Shown: positions 18,353 to 34,039 of the stretch, piece by piece
How positions within the stretch are numbered: the stretch's first letter is position 1
How the letters are laid out: the number at the start of each line of letters is the position of its first letter
DNA from: an uncultured Ureaplasma sp.
Lineage (GTDB): Bacteria; Bacillota_I; Bacilli_A; Mycoplasmatales; Mycoplasmoidaceae
Direction: 5' to 3'
Assembly (NCBI GenBank): GCA_902800015.1
Contig: CADCCU010000006.1
Coordinates: 1 to 41,597 of the forward strand
DNA length: 41,597 bases
Notes under the pieces: model-generated
Seen by the model: only the letters and a program-made list of their open reading frames with translations
Databases searched by the model: none
What the model was told of the DNA's origin: nothing
Translations under genes and position numbers: made by a program

Positions 18353-19318
18353 TTATTTTGTTTTATATATCTTTCTCAATTTGTGCAAAGTAACAACTGA
18401 TGTTTTAGGAAATTGTTTTAAGTAGCTAATTACTTTTTTATCATCAAGATTATTTGGTGAGTTTAAAATTTTATTTTTCCTTCAATCTGATATATATGTT
18501 TTTAATCAATCAATTGCATAATCATATGCTTTTCTAAATATATGATTTAATGCTCATTTTTCTTGGATAGCTATTCTCAATAAAAAAACAAATAAAGCAT
18601 TTCGAATCATTATATAGTTTATATCATCAATGTTCTTTTTATAAAATTCAATATGTTCTTTACCTAGGATGAAATTATTTTGATCAATAATATCATAGAT
18701 ATTATATAGAGGGCTGTCATTATGAAAAACTTCAATGTTTTTGCAATTAATTTCCTTTATTTTTTTAGCATGCTCAAATAATTTAATAGTATCTAAAAAA
18801 GTGTAATGGTTAAAATTTGAAAATTGAATATTGTTATCTTTAATAAATTTTGTGTTAATAATTTTATTATTAATGTTACCTAAAAGTGAAGAGTAAGTTT
18901 TTTGGATATTTAAATTAGAAATATTCTTGTCTAATCTTTTATTAGTTTCACTATTTGATGTGTTAAAAACAAAAATATCTGCATTTTCTTTATCGATAGC
19001 TTTGATAATATCATCAGTGAAATCCTTATTATATACCACACAAGCATTAGTAAAGTAAACGTATGGAGTTTTAACATATTTCAATGCTAAGTTATTAGAA
19101 CATCCATGATAAAGTTTTTGACTAATCTTAATATACTTCACAGATTTAAAATATTTATTTAAATCAATGTCAACAAAGAACTTTTGTACAGTTTTAGATG
19201 TGCCATCTGCAATAATAATTATTTCAAAATTTTTATTGTTTTGGTTTTTTAGACTTTCAAAAGATTTATCAAGTGAGTTAGAATAATTATTCAAGTGGTA
19301 AACAATAGTTAAATTCAT
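18353..19318 (-). CDS. Family 2 glycosyltransferase-like protein
   Basis: A 321-residue protein with a GT-A-type N-terminus: LTIVYHLNNYSNSLDKSFES, then NFEIIIIADGTS. The place of the usual metal-binding DxD is occupied by YFTNACVVYN, so the metal site is missing or altered and activity is doubtful. The C-terminal third is basic and helical, with three TGA Trp codons, and ends 1 nt before the RDD gene. Related short GT2 proteins exist in M. genitalium. It is the first gene of the operon, about 28 nt after a TATAAT box. A role in glycolipid or capsule synthesis is possible but not shown. Confidence 0.7.
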
Positions 19319-19346
19319 AATAACATTATGTATTCCTTGTTAGTTT

Positions 19347-19354
19347 ATTATAAT
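19347..19354. promoter_or_regulatory. Shared -10 boxes of divergent promoters
   Basis: The AT palindrome here gives TATAAT on the plus strand (19349-19354) for serS and on the minus strand (19352-19347) for the glycosyltransferase operon. Overlapping boxes mean the two promoters probably exclude each other. Confidence 0.45.
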
Positions 19355-19390
19355 ATTATTATATTTTTAAACTAGTCTAGAGGTAAAGAT

Positions 19391-20668
<1,278 letters not shown>

Positions 20669-20669
20669 A

Positions 20670-21302
20670 ATGAGATATTTTATTACTTTTGAAGGCCCTG
20701 ATGGTTCAGGAAAAACAACTATTGCTAAGGAAGTTGCTAAATTATTAGAAATTAATTTTCCAAATAAAGTTGTCTTAACAAGAGAACCTGGCGGTAAAAA
20801 CAATATTATTGCAGAGGAAATCCGCAACATCCTTTTAAATCATATTGACTACAAAATTGATAAAAGAGCTGAGGCTTTGTTATTTGCTGCAAGTCGTGCT
20901 CAACATGTTAATGATTTTATTTTACCTAATCTAAATGACAACAAAATTGTCATTTGCGATCGTTATATTCATTCATCATTGGTTTATCAAGGATATGTAC
21001 GAGGCTTAGGAATTAATGAAGTATTTGACATTAATAAGTTTGCAATTCAAAACACTTTACCAGATATAGTTATTCTTATCATGTTAGAACCTGAAAAATG
21101 TTTTGAGAGAATTAAACAAAATTCTCGTAGTATGAATCGGCTTGATCTTGAATCAATGCAATTACATAAAAAAGTTTATGAAGGTTATCAAAAATTAGCT
21201 AAAAAATATCCTGAACTTATATATCCTATTGATGGTTCAAAAAGCATTAAAGAAGTAACAAATGATGTAATGAAAATCTTACATAACAAGATTAAACTTT
21301 AA
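20670..21302 (+). CDS. tmk: Thymidylate kinase
   Basis: A 210-residue kinase that makes dTDP from dTMP. The P-loop GPDGSGKTT is at residues 9-17, the DR(Y/H) motif appears as CDRYIHSSLVYQG, and TREPGG follows the first helix. The lid region (NSRSMNRLDLES) has an Arg-bearing loop. It begins 1 nt after serS and ends 1 nt before holB, so translation is likely coupled. Confidence 0.96.
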   Translation: MRYFITFEGPDGSGKTTIAKEVAKLLEINFPNKVVLTREPGGKNNIIAEEIRNILLNHIDYKIDKRAEALLFAASRAQHVNDFILPNLNDNKIVICDRYIHSSLVYQGYVRGLGINEVFDINKFAIQNTLPDIVILIMLEPEKCFERIKQNSRSMNRLDLESMQLHKKVYEGYQKLAKKYPELIYPIDGSKSIKEVTNDVMKILHNKIKL

Positions 21303-21303
21303 G

Positions 21304-22116
21304 ATGATTGAAAATTTATTATTAGCAAAGATTAAACCTCGAGCCGTTATATTTTGTGAGAAAAAATTTTCCACTATAGATTTGGATATAAATCAATATA
21401 TTAAATCTATTGTTTGTGAAAAAGTGCCATATTGTAATAACTGTGAAAATTGCAAAAAAATAGATAACAATTCATACCGTGATTTAATTATTTATGATGG
21501 TAGTAAACAAACAATAAAAAAAGAGGATGTTGCTTTTATTCAAAATCAATTTTTATATGCTCCATTTGAAAAGAATGGTAAAAAAATTTATATCTTAAAA
21601 AATGTTGATAACTCTACACCTGAAGCAATGAACTCATTGCTTAAGTTTATAGAAGAACCGCCTAAAGAGACTTATGCAATTTTAACAACTAGAAATATTT
21701 CTAAAGTTATTCCTACCATTAAAAGTAGATGTCAAATCTTTCATTTATGTAGCAATATAAAAGATTTTGAAAATAAAATTAACGATTTTAAATTAACACA
21801 AAAACAAAAAGATGTACTTTTAAAAACATATTTTAGTTTTTATGAATTCAAACAAGATTATGATACTGGTGTATTTACAAGTTCCTTTAATTTCGTTAAT
21901 AATTTAATTTCTAAACATGATGATTTAAAAACAATCAAAGAGTTATCAAATGAATTTGTTAAATTTGATTATACTGAAATTAAAAAAATTTTACAGTTTG
22001 CCTCAGTAATGTTTGAAAACAAAAAGAAAGAAATTATTTTAATGATCAATGAATTAAAATTTTATCCAACAAAAATATTAATTTTCAATAAACTATGGGA
22101 GATGTTAAATGAATAA
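21304..22116 (+). CDS. holB: DNA polymerase III delta' subunit
   Basis: A 270-residue clamp-loader subunit. The zinc module CEKVPYCNNCENC is present, as are STPEAMNSLLKFIEEPP and TIKSRCQIF, the SRC arginine-finger motif. No Walker A is seen, which is normal for delta'. It overlaps mnmE by 8 nt and keeps the mycoplasma order tmk-holB-mnmE. Confidence 0.93.
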   Translation: MIENLLLAKIKPRAVIFCEKKFSTIDLDINQYIKSIVCEKVPYCNNCENCKKIDNNSYRDLIIYDGSKQTIKKEDVAFIQNQFLYAPFEKNGKKIYILKNVDNSTPEAMNSLLKFIEEPPKETYAILTTRNISKVIPTIKSRCQIFHLCSNIKDFENKINDFKLTQKQKDVLLKTYFSFYEFKQDYDTGVFTSSFNFVNNLISKHDDLKTIKELSNEFVKFDYTEIKKILQFASVMFENKKKEIILMINELKFYPTKILIFNKLWEMLNE

Positions 22117-23440
22117 ATATCCAACAATTGTAGCTATTGCTACACCTTTAATGAAATGTGCTATTCATTTAATCAGAATTAGTGGTAGTGATGCCTATGA
22201 GATTGTTAATAAAATTACTGATAAGAAAATAACTAAACAAGGTTATCAAATTCAACGTGCAAATATCATTGAAAATAAAAAACTAGTCGATGATGTATTG
22301 ATCATGAAATATACTGCACCAAAATCTTACACAGGTGAAGACATGATTGAAATTACATGTCATGGCTCAGTTTTTATTGCCAATAAAATTGTTAAATTAT
22401 TAATTATTAATGGTGCAAAACAAGCAGATCATGGTGAATTTACAAAAAGAGCTTTTTTAAATAATAAACTAAACTTATTACAAGCTGAAGGTATTAACAA
22501 TCTTGTTAATAGTAACTCCAATCTTTCTTTAGCGGTTGCTCATAAATCAATTGATAAAAATACATCCGAAAAAATAAATGGTATTATTGATAGTTTATTT
22601 GCAATTATTGGTCAAATTGAAGTTAATATTGATTATCCTGAGTATGATGCTGCCGAAAAACTTACTAAAAAAGAAATTAAAACAAAACTTAACAAAATTA
22701 TTAATTTATTAAAAGTTATTGTTGATGATTCTATTCAAGTAACTCCATATGTTAATGGAATTAATGTAGCTATTGTTGGCAAACCTAATGTTGGTAAATC
22801 ATCATTATTAAATGCCATCTTAAAAGAAAATAAAGTTATTGTTTCGGAAATTCCTGGTACAACAAGAGATGTTGTACAGTATAGTGCAGTTATCAAAAAT
22901 ATTACTTACAACTTTATTGATACAGCTGGTATTCATAAACCAACTAATACAATTGAACAAATAGGAATTAAGCTTTCAAAAAAGATGATTCAAAATGCTC
23001 AATTAATTTTATTTGTTATTGATGGTAGCAAACCAACAAATAAAGAAGACGATAAGATTTTTAATTTAATTAAAAATAAAAATTACATTACAGTAATTAA
23101 TAAAACTGATCTTAAAATACTAAAAACAAAATATACAGGCGCATTAGTTTCTGCAAAAAATAAAAAAATCAATAATTTAATTAAATCCATTAACAAGAAA
23201 GCCATTAATTTTGATGCAAATATTGATATTGTCTTGCCAAGTCAAAATGATATTAATCTTATGCAAGCAGCCATAAAAACTTTAAAAAGTGTCCTAATTA
23301 ATGTTAATAAAAATCAACCACTGGATTTAATTATTGAAGATTTAAAATCTGCTCATGATAAATTATTAAGTATCATTGGTAAAAATAAAGACTTTGATTT
23401 AATAAATGAGCTATTTAAAAAATTCTGCGTTGGTAAATAA
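22109..23440 (+). CDS. mnmE: tRNA modification GTPase MnmE
   Basis: A 443-residue GTPase that with MnmG modifies wobble uridine 34. The N-terminal domain binds formyl-tetrahydrofolate (TIVAIATP, SYTGEDMIEITCHG, HGEFTKRAFLN). The G domain has GKPNVGKS at residues 224-231, a switch I TTRD, DTAG and NKTD. It ends with the family signature FCVGK. It contains no TGA Trp codon, in contrast to its neighbours. It is the last gene of its series; a new promoter follows before efp. Confidence 0.96.
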   Translation: MNKYPTIVAIATPLMKCAIHLIRISGSDAYEIVNKITDKKITKQGYQIQRANIIENKKLVDDVLIMKYTAPKSYTGEDMIEITCHGSVFIANKIVKLLIINGAKQADHGEFTKRAFLNNKLNLLQAEGINNLVNSNSNLSLAVAHKSIDKNTSEKINGIIDSLFAIIGQIEVNIDYPEYDAAEKLTKKEIKTKLNKIINLLKVIVDDSIQVTPYVNGINVAIVGKPNVGKSSLLNAILKENKVIVSEIPGTTRDVVQYSAVIKNITYNFIDTAGIHKPTNTIEQIGIKLSKKMIQNAQLILFVIDGSKPTNKEDDKIFNLIKNKNYITVINKTDLKILKTKYTGALVSAKNKKINNLIKSINKKAINFDANIDIVLPSQNDINLMQAAIKTLKSVLINVNKNQPLDLIIEDLKSAHDKLLSIIGKNKDFDLINELFKKFCVGK

Positions 23441-23467
23441 ACTTGCATGTTTATTAATAAATTAAAT

Positions 23468-23473
23468 ATAATA
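23468..23473 (+). promoter_or_regulatory. -10 box of the efp operon
   Basis: TATAAT in the 55-nt gap between mnmE and efp, 22 nt before the ATG. The ribosome site AGAGG lies between them. Confidence 0.5.
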
Positions 23474-23495
23474 TAAACATTATTAGAGGCATAAT

Positions 23496-24059
23496 ATGGC
23501 AGAAATTGTAAATGCTAGAGATTTAAGAGCAGGTAATGTATTTATTTATCGTAATAACTTATACCAAGTTATTGAAAATTCTTTTAACAAGACAGCAATG
23601 CGTGAAGGCATTGTTAAATGTAAAGTTAAAAATTTAAGAACTGGTGCAATAACTGTTGAAGTTCTAACCGGTGAAAAACTTGAAAAAGTAATGCTAGAAG
23701 TTTTCAAAATGGATTATTCATATGATGATGGCAGTAACTGTGTTTTTATGGATAATACAACTTTTGAAACTATCGAAATTAATCACCAAAAGATTGGTGA
23801 TGCACTAAAGTTACTTGAAGAAGGTACACCAGTTACCATTAGTAAATATGGTGATGAAATATTAGGTATTGATCTTCCTGACCAAGTAGTCTGTACTATT
23901 GTTAATGCTGAAGATGCAGTTCAAGGCAACAGTGTAACTAATGCTCAAAAAAGAGCATGATTAGCTTCAGGACATGAATTAAATGTACCACAATTTATTA
24001 AAACAGGTGAAAAGGTTATAGTTGATACTAAAACAGGTAAATATGTTGGACGAAGTTAA
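23496..24059 (+). CDS. efp: Elongation factor P
   Basis: A 187-residue factor that frees ribosomes stalled at proline runs. The N-terminal KOW-like domain shows [20 protein letters not shown], the expected modified-tip region is [15 protein letters not shown], without the usual GKGG-type loop of Lys34 forms, and the C-terminal OB domain ends [20 protein letters not shown]. One TGA encodes Trp. The gene overlaps the next one by 17 nt and begins the group efp-asp23-nusB. Confidence 0.95.
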
Positions 24060-24342
24060 AATTATTGATAAAAATCATAAAGGTACAATTAGTATAAGTA
24101 ACGAACTTTTGAAAAAAGTTATTTTTTCACTTGCTAATTACAATAGTGACTTCCCTGTAAAAAATATTGAAATCATACAAACTGATGAAATTTCAAAGCC
24201 AATACTAATTATTGAATTTAAAAATAATAAAAACTTACAACTATATGGAAATTTAGTTGTTGATTATTTAAAAAAATTAAATTTATCAATTAATCTAAAT
24301 TTAAATGCATCAAATTACAATATTGTATTAGTTTATAACTAA
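24043..24342 (+). CDS. Asp23/Gls24 (YqhY-like) family protein
   Basis: A 99-residue cytoplasmic protein. KGTISISNELLKKVIFSLAN and the later alternating strands ILIIEFKNNKNLQLYGNLVV, then NIVLVYN, follow the Asp23/Gls24 pattern, which is often found beside nusB in Firmicutes. An upstream in-frame start lies within efp, but ATG at 24043 is preferred because it gives [14 protein letters not shown], the usual N-terminus length. Function is not established; envelope-related roles are known for other family members. Confidence 0.65.
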   Translation: MLDEVKIIDKNHKGTISISNELLKKVIFSLANYNSDFPVKNIEIIQTDEISKPILIIEFKNNKNLQLYGNLVVDYLKKLNLSINLNLNASNYNIVLVYN

Positions 24343-24351
24343 TTATTTAGT

Positions 24352-24756
24352 ATGACTCAGAGCACACGTTGAAAACAAAGGATACAAGTTTTGAATATTA
24401 TCTATTCTGATATTGTTTCTAATCATACTACTGACAAAAATAATGTAATTAAACAAGCTTTTGAAGTTAATAATTTTGATCATGACCAAATTAAGGTTCT
24501 TGAATATTATTACGATCATTATGTTGAACTTGAACAAAAAATAATCAAACGTTTGCAACCAACATGACCATATCAAAGAATTAATGTTTTAACTAAAGCA
24601 ATTATTTTAAGTTCACTGAGTGAATATTATGCAATTAACACAAGTTTAGCAATTGTTATTGATCAAGCATTAAAGACCTGCGATCATCGTGGATTAGTTA
24701 GAGATAAAAAATTTATTAATGCTATATTAGATAAAATAGTTAAGAATGAAAAATAA
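24352..24756 (+). CDS. nusB: Transcription antitermination factor NusB
   Basis: A 134-residue all-helical protein. The N-terminus TRWKQRIQVLNIIYSDIVSN and the C-terminal part PYQRINVLTKAIILSSLSEY, then INAILDKIV, match NusB. It binds boxA RNA with NusE during rRNA transcription; boxA-like sites are present in the rRNA operon of this window. Two TGA Trp codons broke the frame under the standard code. It starts 9 nt after the Asp23-like gene and overlaps the next gene by 11 nt. Confidence 0.9.
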
Positions 24757-25417
24757 ACCAGAAAACAAAAATAAAGAAACAAAAATTGAGAAGCCTAACT
24801 TTCAAACAAGTTACACATACTATGTTTTTTTGCTATGCAATTTTGTTGTGATGTTAGGGTTAGCAATATGTTTAATCTTTACAAAAAATCAAAATGCCAA
24901 TTTTGATTTTAAATTACCAGTTATTATCTGCAATATTTTTGCACTTGCTATATTTTCTGCATTTTTATATTTAGAATCAAGAATTATTCTTCCTTATCGT
25001 TTTCATATTAACCATAAATGGTATGGTTGATTTATTACTAGCACAGTAATATTTGCATTAATTTTAATTGCATCTACTGTTATTGTTTGCCTTCCTGTAG
25101 AATGAACTATGGTATGAGCGATCAGTTTATTTTGTAGTTGCGTTGCAATTTCATTAATTGCTGTTGGTATTTACCGCTATGGAAGATTTCATATTGATAA
25201 AGAAATTTTTCAAAGAAAAAATGGTATTTACGCTGAACAAGAAAAATTAGAAAAACAAAAACATGACCAATCACGTCAACAAATTGATCAAATGTCAGAT
25301 GTTGAATTTAAAAAAATTCGTGATAAAATTAACAGTTCATCACCAACTGATTATATTGGTAAAAAAGCAACATCTAATTTAGTAGATGAACTAGATGAAA
25401 ATGAAGAAACAAAATAA
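24746..25417 (+). CDS. Membrane protein with four helices, mycoplasma-type, unknown
   Basis: A 223-residue protein. A hydrophilic N-terminus is followed by four hydrophobic segments: YYVFLLCNFVVMLGLAICLI, the segment around IICNIFALAIFSAFLYLE, WFITSTVIFALILIASTVIV and WAISLFCSCVAISLIAVGIY. A charged coiled-coil tail (EQEKLEKQKHDQSRQQ) ends it. It resembles mycoplasma membrane proteins of unknown role, possibly the MSC_0882 group. It lies within the efp operon and overlaps mtaB by 23 nt. Confidence 0.65.
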
Positions 25418-26693
25418 GTCATTTTCTTGCATTAATTTAGGATGTCGAGTTAATTTATTTGAAACGACAACAATTATTGATCAAATGATCAAGAATGGTT
25501 TTGTTTTCAATAAAGATTTTAAAAAAACAGATATTTGCATTATTAATACTTGTACAGTAACTGCTCGAGCTGATCGTAAATGTCGTAACATGATTAGTCG
25601 CGCAAGAAAATATGCAAAAGTATTAGTCATTATTGGATGTTATAGTCAAATTAATGCTGAATATGCTAGTTATTATGGCGATATTGTTTTAGGTAATAAA
25701 TTTAAAAATCAATTGCCTGAATTAATTCAAAACTTTTATAAATATAAAAAACCAATTATTAAAATTGATAATTTAGCACAAGAAAGAAATTTTGAGGAAT
25801 TACCTGTTTATTCATTTTGTGAAAATACTAGAGCAGTAATTAAAATTCAAGATGGTTGTGATTTTATGTGTTCATATTGTTTGATTCCATATGCTCGTGG
25901 ACGTCAAAGATCACTTGACCATCACAAAGTATTAAATACCGTTGTTGATTTAGTTAATAAACATTTTTATGAGATTGTATTAACTGGAGTTAATACTGCT
26001 GGTTACAAAGATAAAGGTTACAATTTTTATGATTTATTAAAAGATATTGATAAACTTCCTGGAGATTTTCGCGTTCGTATTTCATCAATTGAACCATTCC
26101 AAATTACTAAACAAATTATTAATTTGATTACAAAAAATAAAAATCGATGAGTACAAGAATTTCATTTATGTTTACAAGCTGCGGATGATACAATTCTAAA
26201 AGCTATGAACAGAAAATATACAATAAAACAATTTAAAGATTTGTGCAATTATATTCGTTTAAAAAATCCTTTAGCAAGCATTACTACTGATTACATTGTT
26301 GGTTACAACAATGAGACTGATAAGATTTTTAATAACTGTTTAAATAATTTAAAACAAATCAATTTTAGTTTTATGAATATCTTTCCTTATTCCGTAAGAA
26401 AAAATACAAAAAGTAGTTATGAAACTAATCAAGTTGATGCAAATACAAAATTCACGCGTGTTAAAAAAGTTCAAACTTTAGCAGATCAATGCACTAAAAA
26501 TTATCTTGATAATTTTATTAATAAAAAAGTTAAAGTATGGTTTGAGAATAGTTGCCAAAAAAATATTCAAACCGGTCATTCACAATACTTTTTTAAAGTA
26601 TTTGTAAAAACAACAAAGAATCTCCAGCATGAATTACACGATGTATTGATTGTTAAAAATGTTGATAATCAATTATTCGGCAAACTTATTTAG
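25395..26693 (+). CDS. mtaB: tRNA methylthiotransferase MtaB
   Basis: A 432-residue radical SAM enzyme that adds a methylthio group to t6A37 of tRNA. The N-terminal UPF0004 domain has NLGCRVNLFE (Cys17), NTCTVT and IGCYS, the three cysteines of the auxiliary cluster. The radical SAM motif is CDFMCSYC with Cys155, Cys159 and Cys162. A TRAM-like end follows. The GC-x-VN form points to MtaB rather than MiaB (GCQMN). One TGA codon encodes Trp. A second start at 25401 is possible. The end overlaps the opposite-strand surface protein by 21 nt. Confidence 0.92.
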
Positions 26694-28991
26694 CTTTTTA
26701 TTTCTTGCATACAAACTGATACAAATTATTAATCCGCAAATACTTATTCCTAGTAACCCAAAACAAATATAATTGATAATTTTATTTTTGTCGTTAAATT
26801 TATAAATAAATTCACTTTTATTTTTCCCATACGTTAATTCTGCTACTAATTCATCAGTTTCATCATGAGGATTTAATTGAATTTTTAAAGTATTACCATA
26901 TAGATTTTTAAATCCATCAGAGATATTGATTAAATATTGTTTAAAAATTTCATTAGTTATTTCACTGGGTTTATAGCTTGTCAAAATACTTTTGTTATTA
27001 TTTTGTTTTAAACATACTGGTGACAAATTATTTATTTTTATTTGTTTATTTAATAATGATTGATATTGTTGTTTATTAACTTTTTTAATTTTAATATCAA
27101 CTGTACCTTTAGTTAAATCTTTATTAACTATATCATAATCGATATTATCTAAGATTTCACGATCAAAATTATTAGCTAATAATATTTCATTAATTACGGA
27201 TTTGTTAATATCATCTGTGATTAATCCATATTGAAATTTTACCGCATCCACATTATTAAATTGATTAATATCAAAAACTTTAAAATTATTGAAATCTCTT
27301 TCAATAAAACCATTAATAGTTTTGATTTTGATATTAATCTTGCCTAATAAGTCATTAGGATTAATCATAATGTCGGATTGATCAATAACATTTGGATCTA
27401 GTTGATATGAATTGTCATCATATAAATTAATAAATTTATTAATGACTTCTTGTTGACCAACCATCGATGGATATAGTTCATAATATTTTTGATCAATATC
27501 ATTGAATGATACATTGCCGATTTGTGGAACATCAATATAAATATAATCATTCTCTTTAATAATATGTTTTGTTGACCATTGTAATTCAAATTGATTTTGA
27601 CTTGTTAGTAAGCAAATGTTAGCATCATTATATGCTAATACTTCTACACTATCAATTTTAAACGGATATTTATTTTCATATTGATTGATGTTAATAGCTT
27701 TTTTCTTATAGATAAGATCATTTAGATCTACATCAACAAATTCTTTTTTAAATTCATCAGTATTCTGATCATAAATTTCATAATAAACTCTTAATTTAAG
27801 AATGTTAGATAATTGATCATAGATATTGATAAATTGACTAATGTCATTAATTTTATAAGTTTTTAATTTCTCATTAAAACTTGTAATATGATTACTAATA
27901 AATTCATCTACATCTGTATATCCTGATTTTGCTAAAACTAAAAATTCATTAAATGTAGTTAAATCAAATTTACCCAAAGCACAATATTTAATTAATTTGT
28001 CGCGCAATGCATTTGAAACAAAATCTACAGTTTTTGCTTTTTCTTGTAATAACTTGTATTCATTTATTAAATCAATTAGCTCATGATTAATTCCTAATAC
28101 AATTCGATGGTTATTGTAATCAACATGATCAATTGTTATTAATTGCGATGGATTAAATATGTTAACAAAAGGATTTGATAAGTTTATGAGATTATCATGA
28201 TCTTTAATATAGTTTGTTTTATTAGGGTTAGCATTAGTTTGTAAAGTATAAACAAATCGACTAACAAAGTTATAAACAACATAAATGAATTGACTTTCTT
28301 TTATGTATGTATATGGGATAGCATACACATTGTAGTCTTTATTATTTAAATCCTTATTAATGCCTTTAATAAAATTGATGGATTGGTTTTCATTATAAAC
28401 ATAATCTGTTTGTTCGCCGTTTTGAAAGACTTTTTTACAATTTAGTTCACTGATTTTCTCGAATGGTTTCCATATGTTCTTGATATCTAATGATATATTT
28501 GGTATAAGATTAGTTCAATTGTAGTTACTATAAGGTATATATAGATTTATATAGTTGGATAAGACTTTATTTCATGGAGGTGTACGCGTTAGACAATCAT
28601 AACCATTATCTCCATACATATATGAACCAGAATTATATGATGAATCACTGTGTGAAGCTTGATTTAATTCATTTAATCATGTGCGATCATTAATTTCTCC
28701 ATTATTATTAATAGTGGCATACACTGTTTTTGTATTCATACTAAAATCAACAGGATGACTATTTAAATTTGTAACTTCCCCGGCTGGAGAATTATCATGT
28801 CAATATAGAATTTGTCATAATGAAAAATTGTTGAAAATGTTGTTGATTTTGTTTAAATTTTGCAAATTTTTTAAATTTTTTTCAAATTTTTTTCCAACTA
28901 CATTGAAATTAGTGTCAAATTGACTAAAATGCCGAATAAATGTAGGTATTATGCAAATTATAAATGGTAAAATTTTTATTTTTTTAAGCAT
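26673..28991 (-). CDS. Large membrane-anchored surface protein, unknown
   Basis: A 772-residue protein with five TGA Trp codons near the N-terminus. It starts MLKKIKILPFIICIIPTFI, a signal or anchor helix, and ends with a second helix, INYICFGLLGISICGLIICI, and a basic tail, so the long middle part should be outside the cell. That part is rich in Asn, Asp, Ile and Tyr with no recognised domain. The long Asn-rich ectodomain with a C-terminal anchor is common for mycoplasma surface proteins. No Cys lipobox is seen. It is divergent from the rRNA operon, with 130 nt between them, and overlaps mtaB tail-to-tail. Confidence 0.7.
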
Positions 28992-29025
28992 ATTTTGTGT
29001 ATTTTTAACCTCCTATCTAATAAAA

Positions 29026-29056
29026 TTGGAAAAATTTTTTGAAATTAGTGTATAAT
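29026..29056 (+). promoter_or_regulatory. rRNA operon promoter
   Basis: TTGGAA at 29026-29031 and TATAAT at 29051-29056 with a 19-nt spacer. It lies about 65 nt before the 16S start and is the best promoter match before the operon. Confidence 0.55.
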
Positions 29057-29091
29057 TTAAACACTTTCGGCAAAAAAGTGCTGGAAGTGAT

Positions 29092-29105
29092 AGTTCTTTG
29101 AAAAC
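29092..29105 (+). promoter_or_regulatory. boxA-like antitermination site in the rRNA leader
   Basis: AGTTCTTTGAAAAC resembles the boxA of rRNA operons. A closer copy, TGCTCTTTGAAAA, lies at 30775-30787 before 23S. Confidence 0.45.
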
Positions 29106-29118
29106 TAAATAGAATCCG
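29100..29118 (+). other. 16S processing stem, left arm
   Basis: AAAACTAAATAGAATCCG pairs perfectly with 30730-30747 after the 16S gene. Such stems are cut by RNase III. Confidence 0.7.
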
Positions 29119-29121
29119 TCA

Positions 29122-30637
<1,516 letters not shown>

Positions 30638-30869
30638 ACGGAGTTAATTTACTTGACACTGTACGAATAATGTGTACATTTTTAAAATCCAATTTATGCT
30701 GTCCCAAAATTTATTAATGCATATTTGGTCGGATTCTATTTAGTTTTGAGAGAACTATAAATCTCTCAAGAGATTGCTCTTTGAAAATTTTATAAAATCA
30801 TCAATTCTTTCTAATTACAATCAAACCAAGAACAAAACCAGAAGAATAGTTAAATATTCATTCTAGAGA
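30638..30869 (+). other. 16S-23S spacer without tRNA genes
   Basis: The 232-nt spacer holds the right arm of the 16S processing stem (30730-30747), a small hairpin AATCTC-TCAA-GAGATT (30760-30775), a boxA-like site (30775-30787) and the left arm of the 23S stem (30784-30805). No tRNA is seen. Confidence 0.7.
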
Positions 30870-33778
<2,909 letters not shown>

Positions 33779-33815
33779 GTGAACATTGTTTTGTTCTTAA
33801 TTAATTTAATTAGAT

Positions 33816-33840
33816 AATTCGATGGTTTTATAAAATTTTT
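33816..33840 (+). other. 23S processing stem, right arm
   Basis: AATTCGATGGTTTTATAAAA and the following T residues pair with 30784-30805, with two G-U or mismatched positions. The stem brings the ends of 23S together. Confidence 0.6.
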
Positions 33841-33853
33841 GATGAGCAGTCTC

Positions 33854-33972
33854 TACGTGTGGCGCCGATATCGTGTGTGGTAACACCTGTTCCCATCCCG
33901 AACACAGCAGTTAAGCACCATGGAGCTGAAGGTAGCAAGTTAAAACTTGTGAGAATAGGAAAGTGTCACGCA
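33854..33972 (+). rRNA. rrf: 5S ribosomal RNA
   Basis: About 119 nt, with the conserved block CACCTGTTCCCATCCCGAAC followed by ACAGCAGTTAAGC, and an imperfect terminal stem between TACGTG and CACGCA. It lies 75 nt after 23S. Ends are approximate. Confidence 0.93.
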
Positions 33973-33977
33973 AAACT

Positions 33978-34012
33978 AAAAAGTAACTAGTTTTTTCTAG
34001 TTACTTTTTTTG
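33978..34012 (+). terminator. Terminator of the rRNA operon
   Basis: AAAAAGTAACTAG pairs with CTAGTTACTTTTT around a short T loop and is followed by more T. The A and T tracts also let it stop transcripts arriving from the minus strand. Confidence 0.85.
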
Positions 34013-34039
34013 TTTATAAAAGACTACTTTTAATTTTAA

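Noticed and set aside
24022-24042. Longer start of the Asp23-like gene
   Set aside because: It lies fully within efp without a ribosome site; ATG 24043 gives the expected family length.
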